Below are positions 48,569-58,468 of a stretch of 64,000 nt of DNA, piece by piece. The translations under genes and the position numbers were made by a program. The notes under the pieces were generated by a model. It was given only the letters and a program-made list of their open reading frames with translations, was not told the DNA's origin and made no database searches. How positions within the stretch are numbered: the first letter of the stretch is position 1; every line of letters begins with the position of its first letter. Source of the stretch: Lentinus brumalis (Eukaryota; Basidiomycota; Agaricomycetes; Polyporales; Polyporaceae); NCBI GenBank assembly GCA_001792895.1, contig MARA01000022.1, positions 372,001 through 436,000 on the forward strand, given 5' to 3'.

Positions 48569-49876
48569 TTACTCCAACCTGGTAGTACTCTGCGAGAGGT
48601 CTGCCGAGAAGACATCTCCATCATCGTTGGCAGTCGAGTACCTCAGACGCTTACTGGGGTTAGATGGCATGTCTGAATCTGCGACGTCCTCAAAATGGAG
48701 CCGTCGACCTCGACTTCCCCGTTGGCTAGGTGGTGTGGGAGTGCCTGCGCGGGACTGTAAGAATCATAGATGACAGTGGAAGCAATAGTAGGCAAACTCA
48801 CTCGGGACAGGATGAGAAGAATGGGCACGGGGATAGAAGACGACACTTTCGAGCGTGAGGCGGAAGAATTCTGCTGCCATCGTACTCAGGCGGTGCACCC
48901 CATTGAGGAATCCAATGACAGTGGCGTTTGTGCCGTCTGTGGCTGGGAGAGGTTTCTTGTTCTTGAACCGTGGAACATCCGGGATGGTGATGCTGGCAGG
49001 AACTGTACCGGAAGTTCGAAGCTGTTGAACGTACTGGCTGGCAACCATCTCGAATGTTGCATTCTTCTTGTCGATATTGCCTGCCTGCCCGGTAAGCATC
49101 ATAAGCGGACGCTGCTGTGCATCAGCAGACTTGGCAGATGCGATCTATGATACGACCCGTCAGCGTGTGAGAGAGACCTTGTAAGTTGCACGTGAACGCA
49201 CCCAGATAATGTCCCCAATAACGTCATAGTCCTCCCATGAATTATCAGAGAAAAACTCTGCCTTCTCATGTGACTTCGATACCTATAAGTTCGGACATGA
49301 CATGTCAGTAAAATCGTGGATACAGTGGGAACAGAGCAGACATACCATAGCAAAAACAACAAACTTCTCCCGCATTGAGGAGTCGGAGAAGTCGAGGTTG
49401 AAGTCCGGTGAATTGTAAAGCCTGGAAATGTTCAGATGAATCATATACAACCAAAAGTGGGCAACCACTCACCTGAAACATGCGCTCAGCGGTGCTTGCT
49501 CAGACCCGATCCAGAATGTCGCATCAAGAATGATGGAGCGAGGCTTCTGAGGGTCGGGAAGGCGCGGGTTCTCCAAGATTGCAACACCAAGGAGGCCCGC
49601 GAAACCTTGCGGGAGACGATCGCTGGATAGGCTCTGCATGAAGATCGAAGATGAGCTCAAAGTCCGTATTGGGGTTGACGGAAGGGCATCTGGCTGGGTC
49701 CCGGGTAGTGCTGATGGCGGCTCAGTAGTAGAAGGCACAGACTCAGTAGCAGAAGGCTCAGGGCTGGGAGTGAGAGATGAGAGTGGCGGAGAGGTGTCGC
49801 GCATAGGAATGTCAGCGCTATCAGAGGAGGTAGACGGCAGAGCTTGAGCTTGTGAGTTACGGGTAGTGCGGCCCAT
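48569..49876 (-). CDS. Probable OB-fold (RPA-like single-strand DNA-binding) protein of the Helitron
   Basis: The start at 49876 opens with a Ser/Thr/Pro-rich segment. A domain follows: FAGLLGVAILENPRLPDP, DATFWIGSEQAPLSACFRL, MREKFVVFAMV, DYDVIGDIIW, a FEMVASQYVQQL stretch and ATVIGFLNGV. Alternating strands with F/V/W positions and a 'N..F..VASQY' core resemble RPA70-like OB folds found in fungal Helitrons. I base this on memory of the family. A basic tail (PSQRGSRGRRLHFEDV … SKRLRYST) ends at 48569, but the last splice junction near 48800 was not resolved. It sits just downstream of, and on the same strand as, the Helitron Rep-helicase, which supports a shared element. Confidence 0.5.
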
Positions 49877-50123
49877 GTTGACCTCAAGAACGTGTCTTGG
49901 GTAACAGAAGCTTTTATAGTGCTGCATCGTTTCCAGATCGTGTTTTCGAGAGCCTTCTTTGCGTCATTGGTGGAATTGTCGAGAACATTGATGCGCCTCA
50001 CAGCAGCGGGTCGAACACCGGTAGTGAGGCCGGGTTTGCCATTTTGGGAATTGCTACTGAACACCAGCTTTGCCGCCCGCTGAAAACATGAACTATGCAT
50101 TCAACAGTATACATAGGTACTAC

Positions 50124-53100
50124 TTAGTCTAATAAAACTTCTGGGTATACAATATTAGTTGTAACACCTTCGGCACCATCTGGAAGAAGAACATGAATGT
50201 GGTCAGGGGATGTGGAGCGTGAAAGTGCAACGTAAAGTTGTCCGTGAGTAAAGACTGGTACGCGTAAGTCTAAGCCAACATATTTTACTGACTGCCCCTG
50301 GGCTTTGTTGATAGACATGGCAAATGCTAAGCGAATTGGAAACTGTCTGCGGGATAACTTGAAGGGAAACTCGCCATTGCTGTTGGTAGGGTTCAGCGTA
50401 ACACGGGGAATGAAGACCAATTCACCGTCAAATTGGCCACCCATGATGCGCGCTTCAATGATACGCGATGTCGTCCTTGTTACGATGAGCCGTGTGCCAT
50501 TGCAAAGCCCTCTTGATGGGGCAAGGTTCCGGAGAAGGAGGACCGGGCAACCAGCTTTCAGCCGTAGCTCGCCAAGCGGAAGACCGGATGCCTTCAGCGA
50601 GCAAAGGTACTCAGGGGGAAAGGGATGTTGGCGGGCAGTGGCTGACTCAGATGCATCTTCGTCAGCACCAGCTTCCAGGATGACTGAGTCTGCACTGTGG
50701 AATGTGCGAACCTCGCCAGCCATGCGGTCAAGTAACAGATCGTTGATGTCATCCACGTCCTCGTTCCGGGCAGAGAGAATGGTGCGGTTCATGAAGAAGT
50801 CAGGAGGAGGGGGAGTGGTGGAGTCGATGCCGGCATAGACTGAGTCCAGGAGTGAATTGACATCTGCGCGCAGCATGTGCGGCGGGATTGCAAGCTTGCT
50901 GTGGTCGCCGTTGACATGCGTCCGGCCATGGCCAACATCCAGGAGCCACTGCGCGAATTGCGCTCTTGCAGCAGAGGCAGGCGACCCCTCGAGACGCATG
51001 TTCTGGTGGAGATGGAGGACGGTGATGCTGTTCCACAATGAAGACCGACGCAGTGAGGCTCCAACGATTTCCTCGCGTGATCCCCTCACAACAACCGGAA
51101 GGATTTGTTGAAAGTCGCCTCCAAAGATGACTGTCATCCCCCCAAATGGCTGCGCGCAATTGCGTAAATCGCGGAGACTGCGGTCTGCTGCCTCAAATGC
51201 CCATCGGTGTTGGTTCCCGGCTTCATCCCATATAACCACACTTGCACGCTGAAGCATAGCAGCGTACTGTGTCTCCTTGTTGATGGCACATGTTGAGTCC
51301 GCGGTAAGATTCTCAACCGGGATCTTGAACCGGGAGTGCGCGGTGCGGCCACCAAGTAGAAGGAGGGACGCAATGCCCGAGGATGCTACACAAAGGACAA
51401 TCAAGCCATCACTGCGTAACTGTCAGGCAGAGCATTAGAGCGAAGCAATGCAGTCGAATAGAAGTCATATGTACCTTGTGGCACAGTGCATTGTATAAGA
51501 ATGTCTTGCCAGTCCCTCCGGGGCCGTTCACGAAGAAGAGTCCACCACGGTGGGTTGAAACAGCTTCAAGGATGGTGTTGAAGGCGGCACGCTGGTCAGC
51601 GTTGAGCTTGGGGATGAGGAGAGATGCCTGCTCGTGCTCATATTGAGTGTCGTAGTTGAGCTGCTCCGTGATGAAGGGATTGCCTGCTTCGTGTGCCCAA
51701 TCCCGCTGAGGCTGTGGCATGGACTCGAAGCTGGCAAGGGATGACCCTAAGTTCCGGAGATTCTGGTCAAGGAGGTAAAGACCGTAATCATAGATGTCGT
51801 CGTCAGATGGGCTTAAGTATCCGAGCATGGTGAGACGGTGACGCAAGTCATCACATATGCCGGTACGGAACTCGTCCCAGAGGGCATGTGGTGAGGCGGG
51901 GTTGCAGTGCAACAGAATTGTCGTGAACAGATGGCGGAGGCGAGAGCCTGGCAGCGTCATGGCATTAGTTGCTTTGTTATGGAACGCATGTTCATCAGTA
52001 AAGTCCCAAATTTATTAGTGAATATTAGTGAATATTAGCGCATCTTAACAAGACTTGTATCCATGCTAAGACAGCTAAGATGCGCCAACATGCAAGACAT
52101 AAGTAGCTCTCAAGATCAGAGCTCACGGGCAAGGAAGACACGCAAGACGTACTAAGATGGGCAAGTTGAAATATTATATTATTGGCGAACAGATATGCAA
52201 TTACAGGTGCGTCTATGTATAGGTACTGAGACTGAGAGGTAGCTACTTAACGGCCGCCAGTGCGGGAGGAAGGCCCTGTCGTGATCGTTCTTGATATTGT
52301 TACCGCTTGCTGGGCTGAGGCATAAGACGGGCGAGCGATCTGCCTAGTCAGAGAGGCAGGTGACGCCACCGTCCATGGACTGGAGACTAGGGAGATGAGC
52401 TCGGGCAAGTGATGGCGGCGGCGCTCCAGTCGGCATCAGAGAGGGCGGAAGAGGAGATGCCGGAGCGAGAGCTTGCGGCAGAGAACTCGGAGGAGAGGAC
52501 ACTGGGCGATAAGCCATATGAGGACATAGAGGCGGACAGTACAGTAGTGGAGAGAGGATGATCGCTCACTGTACCAGGTAGAGCCTGACGTGCATGTATG
52601 TCTAGTGAGAGTAGGGCGGGAGACGTGGACCGGGTGGACATGGGCATGCAAGTGAGAGTAGGGCGGGAGATCCGAGACGTAGACTGGGCAGACGAGGGCA
52701 GCCCGGGCGTGAAGAGGGCAGCCCGGGCACAAAGGGTGGACGAAAATTCATCATGCAAGAACATGACAAACAATGCGCGACGCTCACCTTATTGACCGAC
52801 AATCCCATGTTGTATCTTCCCAATCGTCCGCCATGATTGTGAGAGTAACGTTGCTGGAAGTCCACGTTCTCTTCCTCTGTGCTCTGATCCGAATGTCATT
52901 GCGACTGCGTTGTTCAGTGCGGCCGGGCCCTTGCGTGTTGCGTGAGAGGGAAGTCTGGGGGAGCTGTTCTGTTGTCACAAGCGAACACCCGAGGGTAGAG
53001 GCAGAGGGACAACACGAAGCCAGCGAAAAGTCAAACATCCAGTGCGAACAGGCGCGTAATCAGTTTAGGGCAGGCCTGCACCACACTTACGCACCTCAGC

Positions 53101-56100
53101 ACCCTCGTTGTCACTCTTCGTCCGCCTCCTTGGCCTTCACAACTTCGCTCCAAAGTCCGATTTGTTGCAGTGCGTATCTTTTGAAAAATATGATCTCGTC
53201 TGGAGTGCCAAACAACGGTGTTGCACCACGATCTAGTGACCAGACCACCTCGTCCTTGCACCGGGCGCCTGTGGCCGTAAGATGCATGCGTTGACTAAGT
53301 AGAAGTTCAAGCCTGGTGAGCTGAAAGTTCATCTGTAAGGTACAAGTTGCTATGGATCCTGTCAGTTGGTGTGCAGATTTGCTGAGGCATCTCGTTATGT
53401 ATTATGCCCGTCTTTGAGTATTGGGGATCTTGTCGGACTTTGATGTCTTAGTGAACTTACTAGGTTGTGCTAAGATGCCTAAGACAGCTAATAAATTTCG
53501 GGGGTTACTGATGTTTCATTGTACTCACCTGTCTGCATCTCCGTAGCTTCACGAAGACATATCCTCCACTCCTCATCGTCTTCCAGAAGGCCGCGTGCGA
53601 TACACGCTTCACGGAAGGTCTCGTATGTCTGTCCACTGTACGTGCGTAAGTCTTCGAAGGATGTCGGACCCTTGGCAACCGTGAGAAGCAGCCGGAGGTA
53701 GTACCGTGGCCCTGCGTTCGGAGAGACAAAATACATCCGTCCGAGAGCAAAGCCACGCTGTCGGAGGGCCCACTTCTTCTGCTGTTCCTTCCAGACGAAA
53801 TGCTGAGGAAATTCTTGGTAGGTGTACTGGCGTGCTATCATGGCAAGTCCGCTCTCCTCCCGGTTCGCCTCGAAGAAGGCTGTGAGCATGGTCCGTTCAT
53901 GGGCAGCGCGAGCACGAACACGCTCAGGGTCTTCGTTTGGGTTATAAACCACCAAGTGTTGACCCGGCAAGTGCACTTGAAGGCGAACAACCGTTGGGAA
54001 TTGCGCATGAAGTTCATAGTGGAACAACCGCCATATCCCCTCCGGTGCCGCGACATAGCGCGCGTCGAGAAAGTCCTTGATTTCGTCGCGGATCAGGACT
54101 TGTACGGTGCCCCGATCATGGCCTTTGTGAATGTACTTGCTTATATATTTGAGAGACGCAAAGGTGACCGAACACTCGACGTTGATGTGGCATCCATAGC
54201 GCGCAAGGAGGTAGGGGTTGTAGGGGACAATCCAGCGATTATCGAGGGAGTGACCGCGGACCATGTAGGCTCGCCCGTCGTTCGGTCGGCGGTAGAGTGG
54301 ATACCCTTCACGCTCCAGGGATGTTACATCTTGGAAGGACTTGGGAAATCCCTTGGAGCAGCGTCCATTCTCCATGCACGATGCCTTCCGGTTGAGATCG
54401 CCGCAGGGTCCATGAACCATGCAGCTCTTGACGACCTCAAACAGAGCTGGTTCGGTGATCGGATCCGGCCAAGTTGCACGGATTGCAGAGTCGACTGAAG
54501 CGACATCGAGGAGTTTGTCGCGACGGTCCAGGAAGATGAGCAGGTGCATGTGGGGAAGTCCGCGCTTTTGGAACTCGATGGTGTACACCTGGGCTACTGC
54601 ACGACCGAAGATGCCATCTCGGAAGATCTCCTCCAGGAGGGCCTTCTTCTTAAGCTGGAAGACACGGGCTACCAAGTCCGGCCGGTCCGCGGGGGATTGC
54701 CCAGGGAAGAGCTCGCGTGTCACCTCGGGCCAGTTGGGGTTTGCGGTCATGGTGAGAAAGAGGTCCACGCGCTTGAAGTAGCGAGCAATTGCCATCGAGT
54801 CTTGAAACAATTGCTGCATGTAGCGAGGGCTGCCGACGTGAGAGGAGGGGAGGACGATGAGTTGTCCGAGGTTGGCAAGGTCGACGTCTTGTCCTCCGCG
54901 CATCGCGTCTTCAAGCCCGCTGTAGAGAGAAGCACGAAGCTGACTTTGGTTCTGACGGAGGAACCTTAGCCGTTCCTGCTCCGATGCAGCCCAGACGTCC
55001 ACAATGAATTGCTGCAGTAACCGGCCACCATGGAGGATGGTGGAGAACTCGACCTCCTGCCGTCGGACCTGAAGCCGGTACGCGTAGTACCGTGTTTGAG
55101 ACAGAGACTCGGAGAGAGCGACAGTGGGATTGTTCGGGTCGCGCAATCGTAGCTCGCTATGCCATCCAGACGTGCCGTAGGGGAAGAGGACGGGATAATG
55201 TAGCGGGGCGTAGCCTGGGTGACCTTCGTGTATCCGATGCAGAGGGCCTGCCCTGGTGCGCAGGAGAATGTCCCGGTAGTCACCATTGCTCTGCTGACCT
55301 GGAGGATGACCGCAACATCGTCGGCAGTTGGGAGATTATAGCGTCGGCGGTCGCGGGAGGGGTCTACGGTGAGACGAATGGAGACATCGTCGGATGGTGC
55401 ATTGGCGGGCGCGTGGTAACCTTGAAGCCATTCATGAGCGAACCGAAAGATCGGGGCGTACTGATGGTGCTGCATGAGAAGATCTTGCAGAAGCCTCAGA
55501 GTATCTCGACGTAAATTATCGTTTCGGCGACTTCGTTCCTGCAGAGCCATACGGGGGTCGTAGACGTAGAGCTGCGCGTAGGATGGAGGTTCACCTTGAC
55601 GGGGCACCAGGACACCTGCACGGTGGTAGAGTTCACCGTGAATGCGGAAGACCCAAGGAGCAGGGTCACCACTGTTGTTTATAGCTTCGTCGATGTTGGT
55701 CTTCAACGACGTGAACGCAAATGCCGAGTTGTATTGTCGGATGTTCTCCCGGAAATCGACTGCCTGTCGGTGTGAGCCAGTGAAGAGGTCACAGAGAGCG
55801 AGCGGAGGGTCTGGAAGGTGAGGCAGCTGGACCTTGCCACTGTTGCAGCATAAACCAAACTCAGGTCTTGAGAGAGAGCTGTTCTTGAGACGCTCAGCAG
55901 CCCAGTGAAGGGCTCCGCAATGACGGCACGCGATATTCATGCGACCTAGGTCATGCCGTTCTATTGGCTCGACATATGGCCGGCGGGCTACAGGTAGGAG
56001 GCGAAGAGTCTCCGCTCTACGTACTACACGAACTTCAGTATCCACAATGCAGATAACGCGTGATATTTACGCACCTTCCATCCGACTTGTCTCTGCCTGG

Positions 56101-57501
56101 GTCTGTCGCCGACGTGAGCGTGCATCCTGCGCCGCTCGACGTACCCGTTCCACCTCTTCTCGCGCTGCTCGGTGTGCCTGCTCTTCCTGTACCGCTCGCT
56201 GCGCCCGTTCTGCTTCTTGCTGTGCCGCTCGACATCCCTGCTCTACCTCTTCCTGCGCCGTTCGCCGTGCCCGCTCGACCTCTTCGTGCGCCGCTCGCTG
56301 TGCCCGCTCCGCTTCTACCGCTCGACGTGCCCGTTCCAGCTCTTCCTGCACCGCTCGACGTGTCCGCTCCGCCTCTTCCTGCGCTGCTCGCTGTGCCCGC
56401 TCTGCTTCTTCCTGCGCCGCTCGCTGTGCCCGCTCTACCTCTTCCTGCGCCGTTCGCCGTGCCCGCTCCGCCTCTACCGCTCGACGTGCCCGTTCCACCT
56501 CTTCCTGCACCGCTCGACGTGTCCGCTCCGCCTCTTCCTGCGCTGCTCGCTGTGCCCGCTCTGCTTCTTCCTGCGCCGCTCGCTGTGCCCGCTCTACCTC
56601 TTCCTGCGCCGTTCGCCGTGCCCGCTCCGCCTCTACCGCTCGACGTGCCCATTCCACCTCTTCCTGCACCGCTCGACGTGTCCGCTCCGCCTCTTCCTGC
56701 GCCGCTCGCTGTGCCCGCTCTACCTCTTCCTGCGCCGTTCGCCGTGCCCGCTCCGCCTCTGCCTGTCTTTGGTGAGCCCATGCTCGGCCTTCAAGAGCTG
56801 AATCCAGGTTAGATTGCAGTGTTCGAAAACTGTCAAAAGCAGACTGTACATACATGAAGCAGGAGCTTCCCCAGAAGCGACTTGACAGGGTTGAAAGCGG
56901 ATAACGGGGCTGAATGCTAATGCAATGGACATCAATGAGTGAGCTTCAGCAGCTTGAAGACGTGTCATCGACGCACTTATTATCTGGAAGCTTCCAGAGG
57001 GCATGCGTCGCAACCCTTGCCTTTGCGGACGCTGACGCGCCACCGCGAAGTCGATAGGTGGTGGTGCATTCTCTTCAGTTCCATTTGAACGGATTCTGTT
57101 CGACTGGAGATCATTGTCGTCATTGTGTGGCATAGCTAGTGCATCAAGTCAGTGTGTGTGTTCGGGCATACAGGTCAGTAGTCCACCAAAAACTCACGCA
57201 TAGGCGGGCCACAGTGAATAAATTGCCTCTGTAAGGCGGCACGCAATGCTACTTGACCTGCTGTTGAGCAAGCTGGTGCGCTGACTGATGGGACTTGCGG
57301 AAGAGATGGATTCTCATGTTCCACCTGTGGAGGAGTCCGTCGTCGTCGAGAAGGACCGGGACTTTGTTCCTTGGCTTCTCTATCTTGCTGCCGATTGCGC
57401 GTCCGAGAGTCCTCAGCGTCATGAACCAAGTCGGCTTGAGTGCATCGACAATTCTGCTGTTTCACCCTTCTGCCAGAAGCTCTGCGAGTAGGGGCAGCCA
57501 T
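50124..57501 (-). CDS. Helitron Rep/PIF1-type helicase (RepHel), with N-terminal coiled coil; one apparent frameshift
   Basis: Read 57501 to 50124. N-terminal exons (MAAPTRRASGRR…) lead to a long coiled coil (about 56800-56090), then a cysteine segment (CRHCGALHWA … CCNSGK). The Helitron-like N domain and Rep follow. GLPHMHLLIFL holds the HUH motif and KYISKYIHKG the two catalytic tyrosines. The PIF1 helicase has Walker A GPGGTGKT, IWDEAG, FGGDFQQILPVV, SINKAQGQS and YVALSRS. A short intron (51474 to about 51417) separates Walker A from the remaining motifs. A second intron, after REATEMQTG at about 53527, is interrupted by another element. Near 55290 the frame is one base short (ILQ…QQSNGDYRDI). 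Otherwise the motifs are intact. It nicks and unwinds DNA for rolling-circle transposition. Confidence 0.85.
51996..53510. mobile_element. Nested hAT-like non-autonomous DNA element in a Helitron intron
   Basis: The ends form 23-bp terminal inverted repeats matching at 19 of 23 positions. Each starts CAGTAA and ends AAATTTATTAG. The flanks are ATGTTCAT (51988-51995) and ATGTTTCAT (53511-53519), an 8-bp target duplication with one extra T. Eight-bp duplications and CAG-type ends are typical of hAT elements. Subterminal words such as CTAAGACAGCTAA recur at both ends. No transposase is visible. The two flanks together form a normal-looking intron of about 70 nt (gtgagt … ctgccag) of the Helitron Rep-helicase gene. 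Confidence 0.75.
53111..53332 (-). CDS. Small open frame inside the hAT-like element (doubtful)
   Basis: A 73-codon frame follows a good acceptor (cttacag|ATG) and reads MNFQLTRLELLLSQRMHL … GTPDEIIFFKRYALQQIGLW. It may be a captured gene fragment or a remnant of the element's own gene. I recognise no family. Confidence 0.3.
   Translation of the reverse strand: MNFQLTRLELLLSQRMHLTATGARCKDEVVWSLDRGATPLFGTPDEIIFFKRYALQQIGLWSEVVKAKEADEE
56097..56790 (-). repeat. Tandem repeat encoding 11-residue coiled-coil units
   Basis: On the minus strand, units like AQEEAERAQRA and VQEEVERARRA (33 bp) follow each other about twenty times. They are grouped into a larger block of 53 residues (159 bp: four 11-mers plus the 9-mer VEAERARRT) seen nearly three times. 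It lies in the N-terminal part of the Helitron protein and keeps the reading frame open. The complementary strand is also open over the whole length, which is a by-product of the repeat. Confidence 0.85.
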
Positions 57502-57784
57502 GAACGTGCATGCATGAAGGATCGACGCGGGAGAGACGATGCAGCACCGGGCGAAGACGTGCGCGGCAAAAATTGACCCAGTAAGTACTGCATCATCGCG
57601 ACGCGTCCTTGCACGCGCTGGGCCTCGGAAGGGCGTGACCGCGACACAGATTGCGCCGGCGGGCGTGGAACGTTGTAGAACCTACCGAATTTGTCAATTC
57701 CGACGGCACGTACTGCGATATTGACTGCCACGGAAAGTCGTAGAACCGCACGTAGGTGGAGCGCCGTCCGGCGGCAAACCCGCA

Positions 57785-57843
57785 GGGGTCAGACTGTGTC
57801 GATTGACGTCATGATACGGACGGCGTCGACACAGTCTGACCCC
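57785..57843. repeat. Perfect 18-bp inverted repeat (hairpin 1)
   Basis: The arm GGGGTCAGACTGTGTCGA (57785-57802) is perfectly complementary to 57826-57843, with a 23-nt loop. It lies about 280 bp upstream of the Helitron protein start. Confidence 0.9.
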
Positions 57844-57876
57844 TGATTGGACGGTTCGTACCTCGGGGTACCTACT

Positions 57877-57942
57877 CCGATAGCGCTCGTGCTGAACAGG
57901 CCGCGCACTTAAGCACGGCCTGCTCAGCTTGAGCGCTGTCGG
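57877..57942. repeat. Imperfect 27-bp inverted repeat (hairpin 2)
   Basis: Arms 57877-57903 and 57916-57942 pair at 23 of 27 positions, around a 12-nt loop (CGCACTTAAGCA). It starts only 34 bp after hairpin 1. Confidence 0.85.
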
Positions 57943-57943
57943 A

Positions 57944-58284
57944 TCCTATCGGGCATATCCCGCTGCCCTCCTCCTCCACCTCCTGTTATGCGCTTGCAGG
58001 GGCTCTTGATAGCGCTCTCGTCGAGTCGTCGCGTAGCCTCACGTAGCCTCACGTAGATGAGACTTACCTCGTGGTTATTTCCTTCACACAGCAACGCGTT
58101 CCACTGAACCTGCCCAGATGGGCTTTACTGACACTTGCAACTGCTCGCGCGAGGACGGGCCCACATTGGGGTCGTGTTTCTTCGAATGATTGCGTTGATC
58201 GGATAGCATTGAAGACTTCACTTGAGGTCTGTGTCACTGAAGACGGCGAGGGACATGACGGTCGGAAGGAAGAGCAAAACTGGC
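57944..58284. other. Intergenic stretch between hairpins and minisatellite
   Basis: No gene is supported. 'cgtagcctcacgtag' words recur near 58035-58060. Confidence 0.4.
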
Positions 58285-58400
58285 TGCCTTAGCAGGCAGG
58301 TGCTACCTTCTTGTTTCGGCAGGTACATCTTCTTGTTTTGGCAGGTGCACCTTCTTGTTTTGGCAGGTGCACCTTCCTGACTTAGCAGGTGTCACCTTCC
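58285..58400 (+). repeat. Short minisatellite of about 25 bp
   Basis: The unit, approximately ACCTTCTTGTTTTGGCAGGTGC, is repeated about four to five times with changes (ttggcag, ttcggcag, cttagcag variants). It lies just downstream of the GPI1 gene stop at 58469. Confidence 0.8.
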
Positions 58401-58468
58401 TTTTTGGATTCAGCTCGTTTACTATAGAAGATACCACCATGTACTCTCTACTATCTTGTGCACACCCA

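Larger units (their letters stand above)
48300..57800 (-). mobile_element. Helitron (rolling-circle transposon), approximate limits
   Basis: Defined by the Rep-helicase gene and the probable RPA-like gene on the minus strand. The ends were not identified: I found no certain 5' TC or 3' CTRR with hairpin. Limits are therefore gene-based. The neighbours CtIP and GPI1 look complete, so the insertion lies between genes. Confidence 0.7.

Noticed and set aside
56097..56790. Possible CRISPR-like array
   Set aside because: Units are contiguous without unique spacers and encode a coiled coil; the organism is a fungus.
55939..56812. Very long open frames on both strands around the 56 kb repeat
   Set aside because: By-product of the 33-bp repeat; only the minus-strand frame giving the coiled coil joins the Helitron protein.
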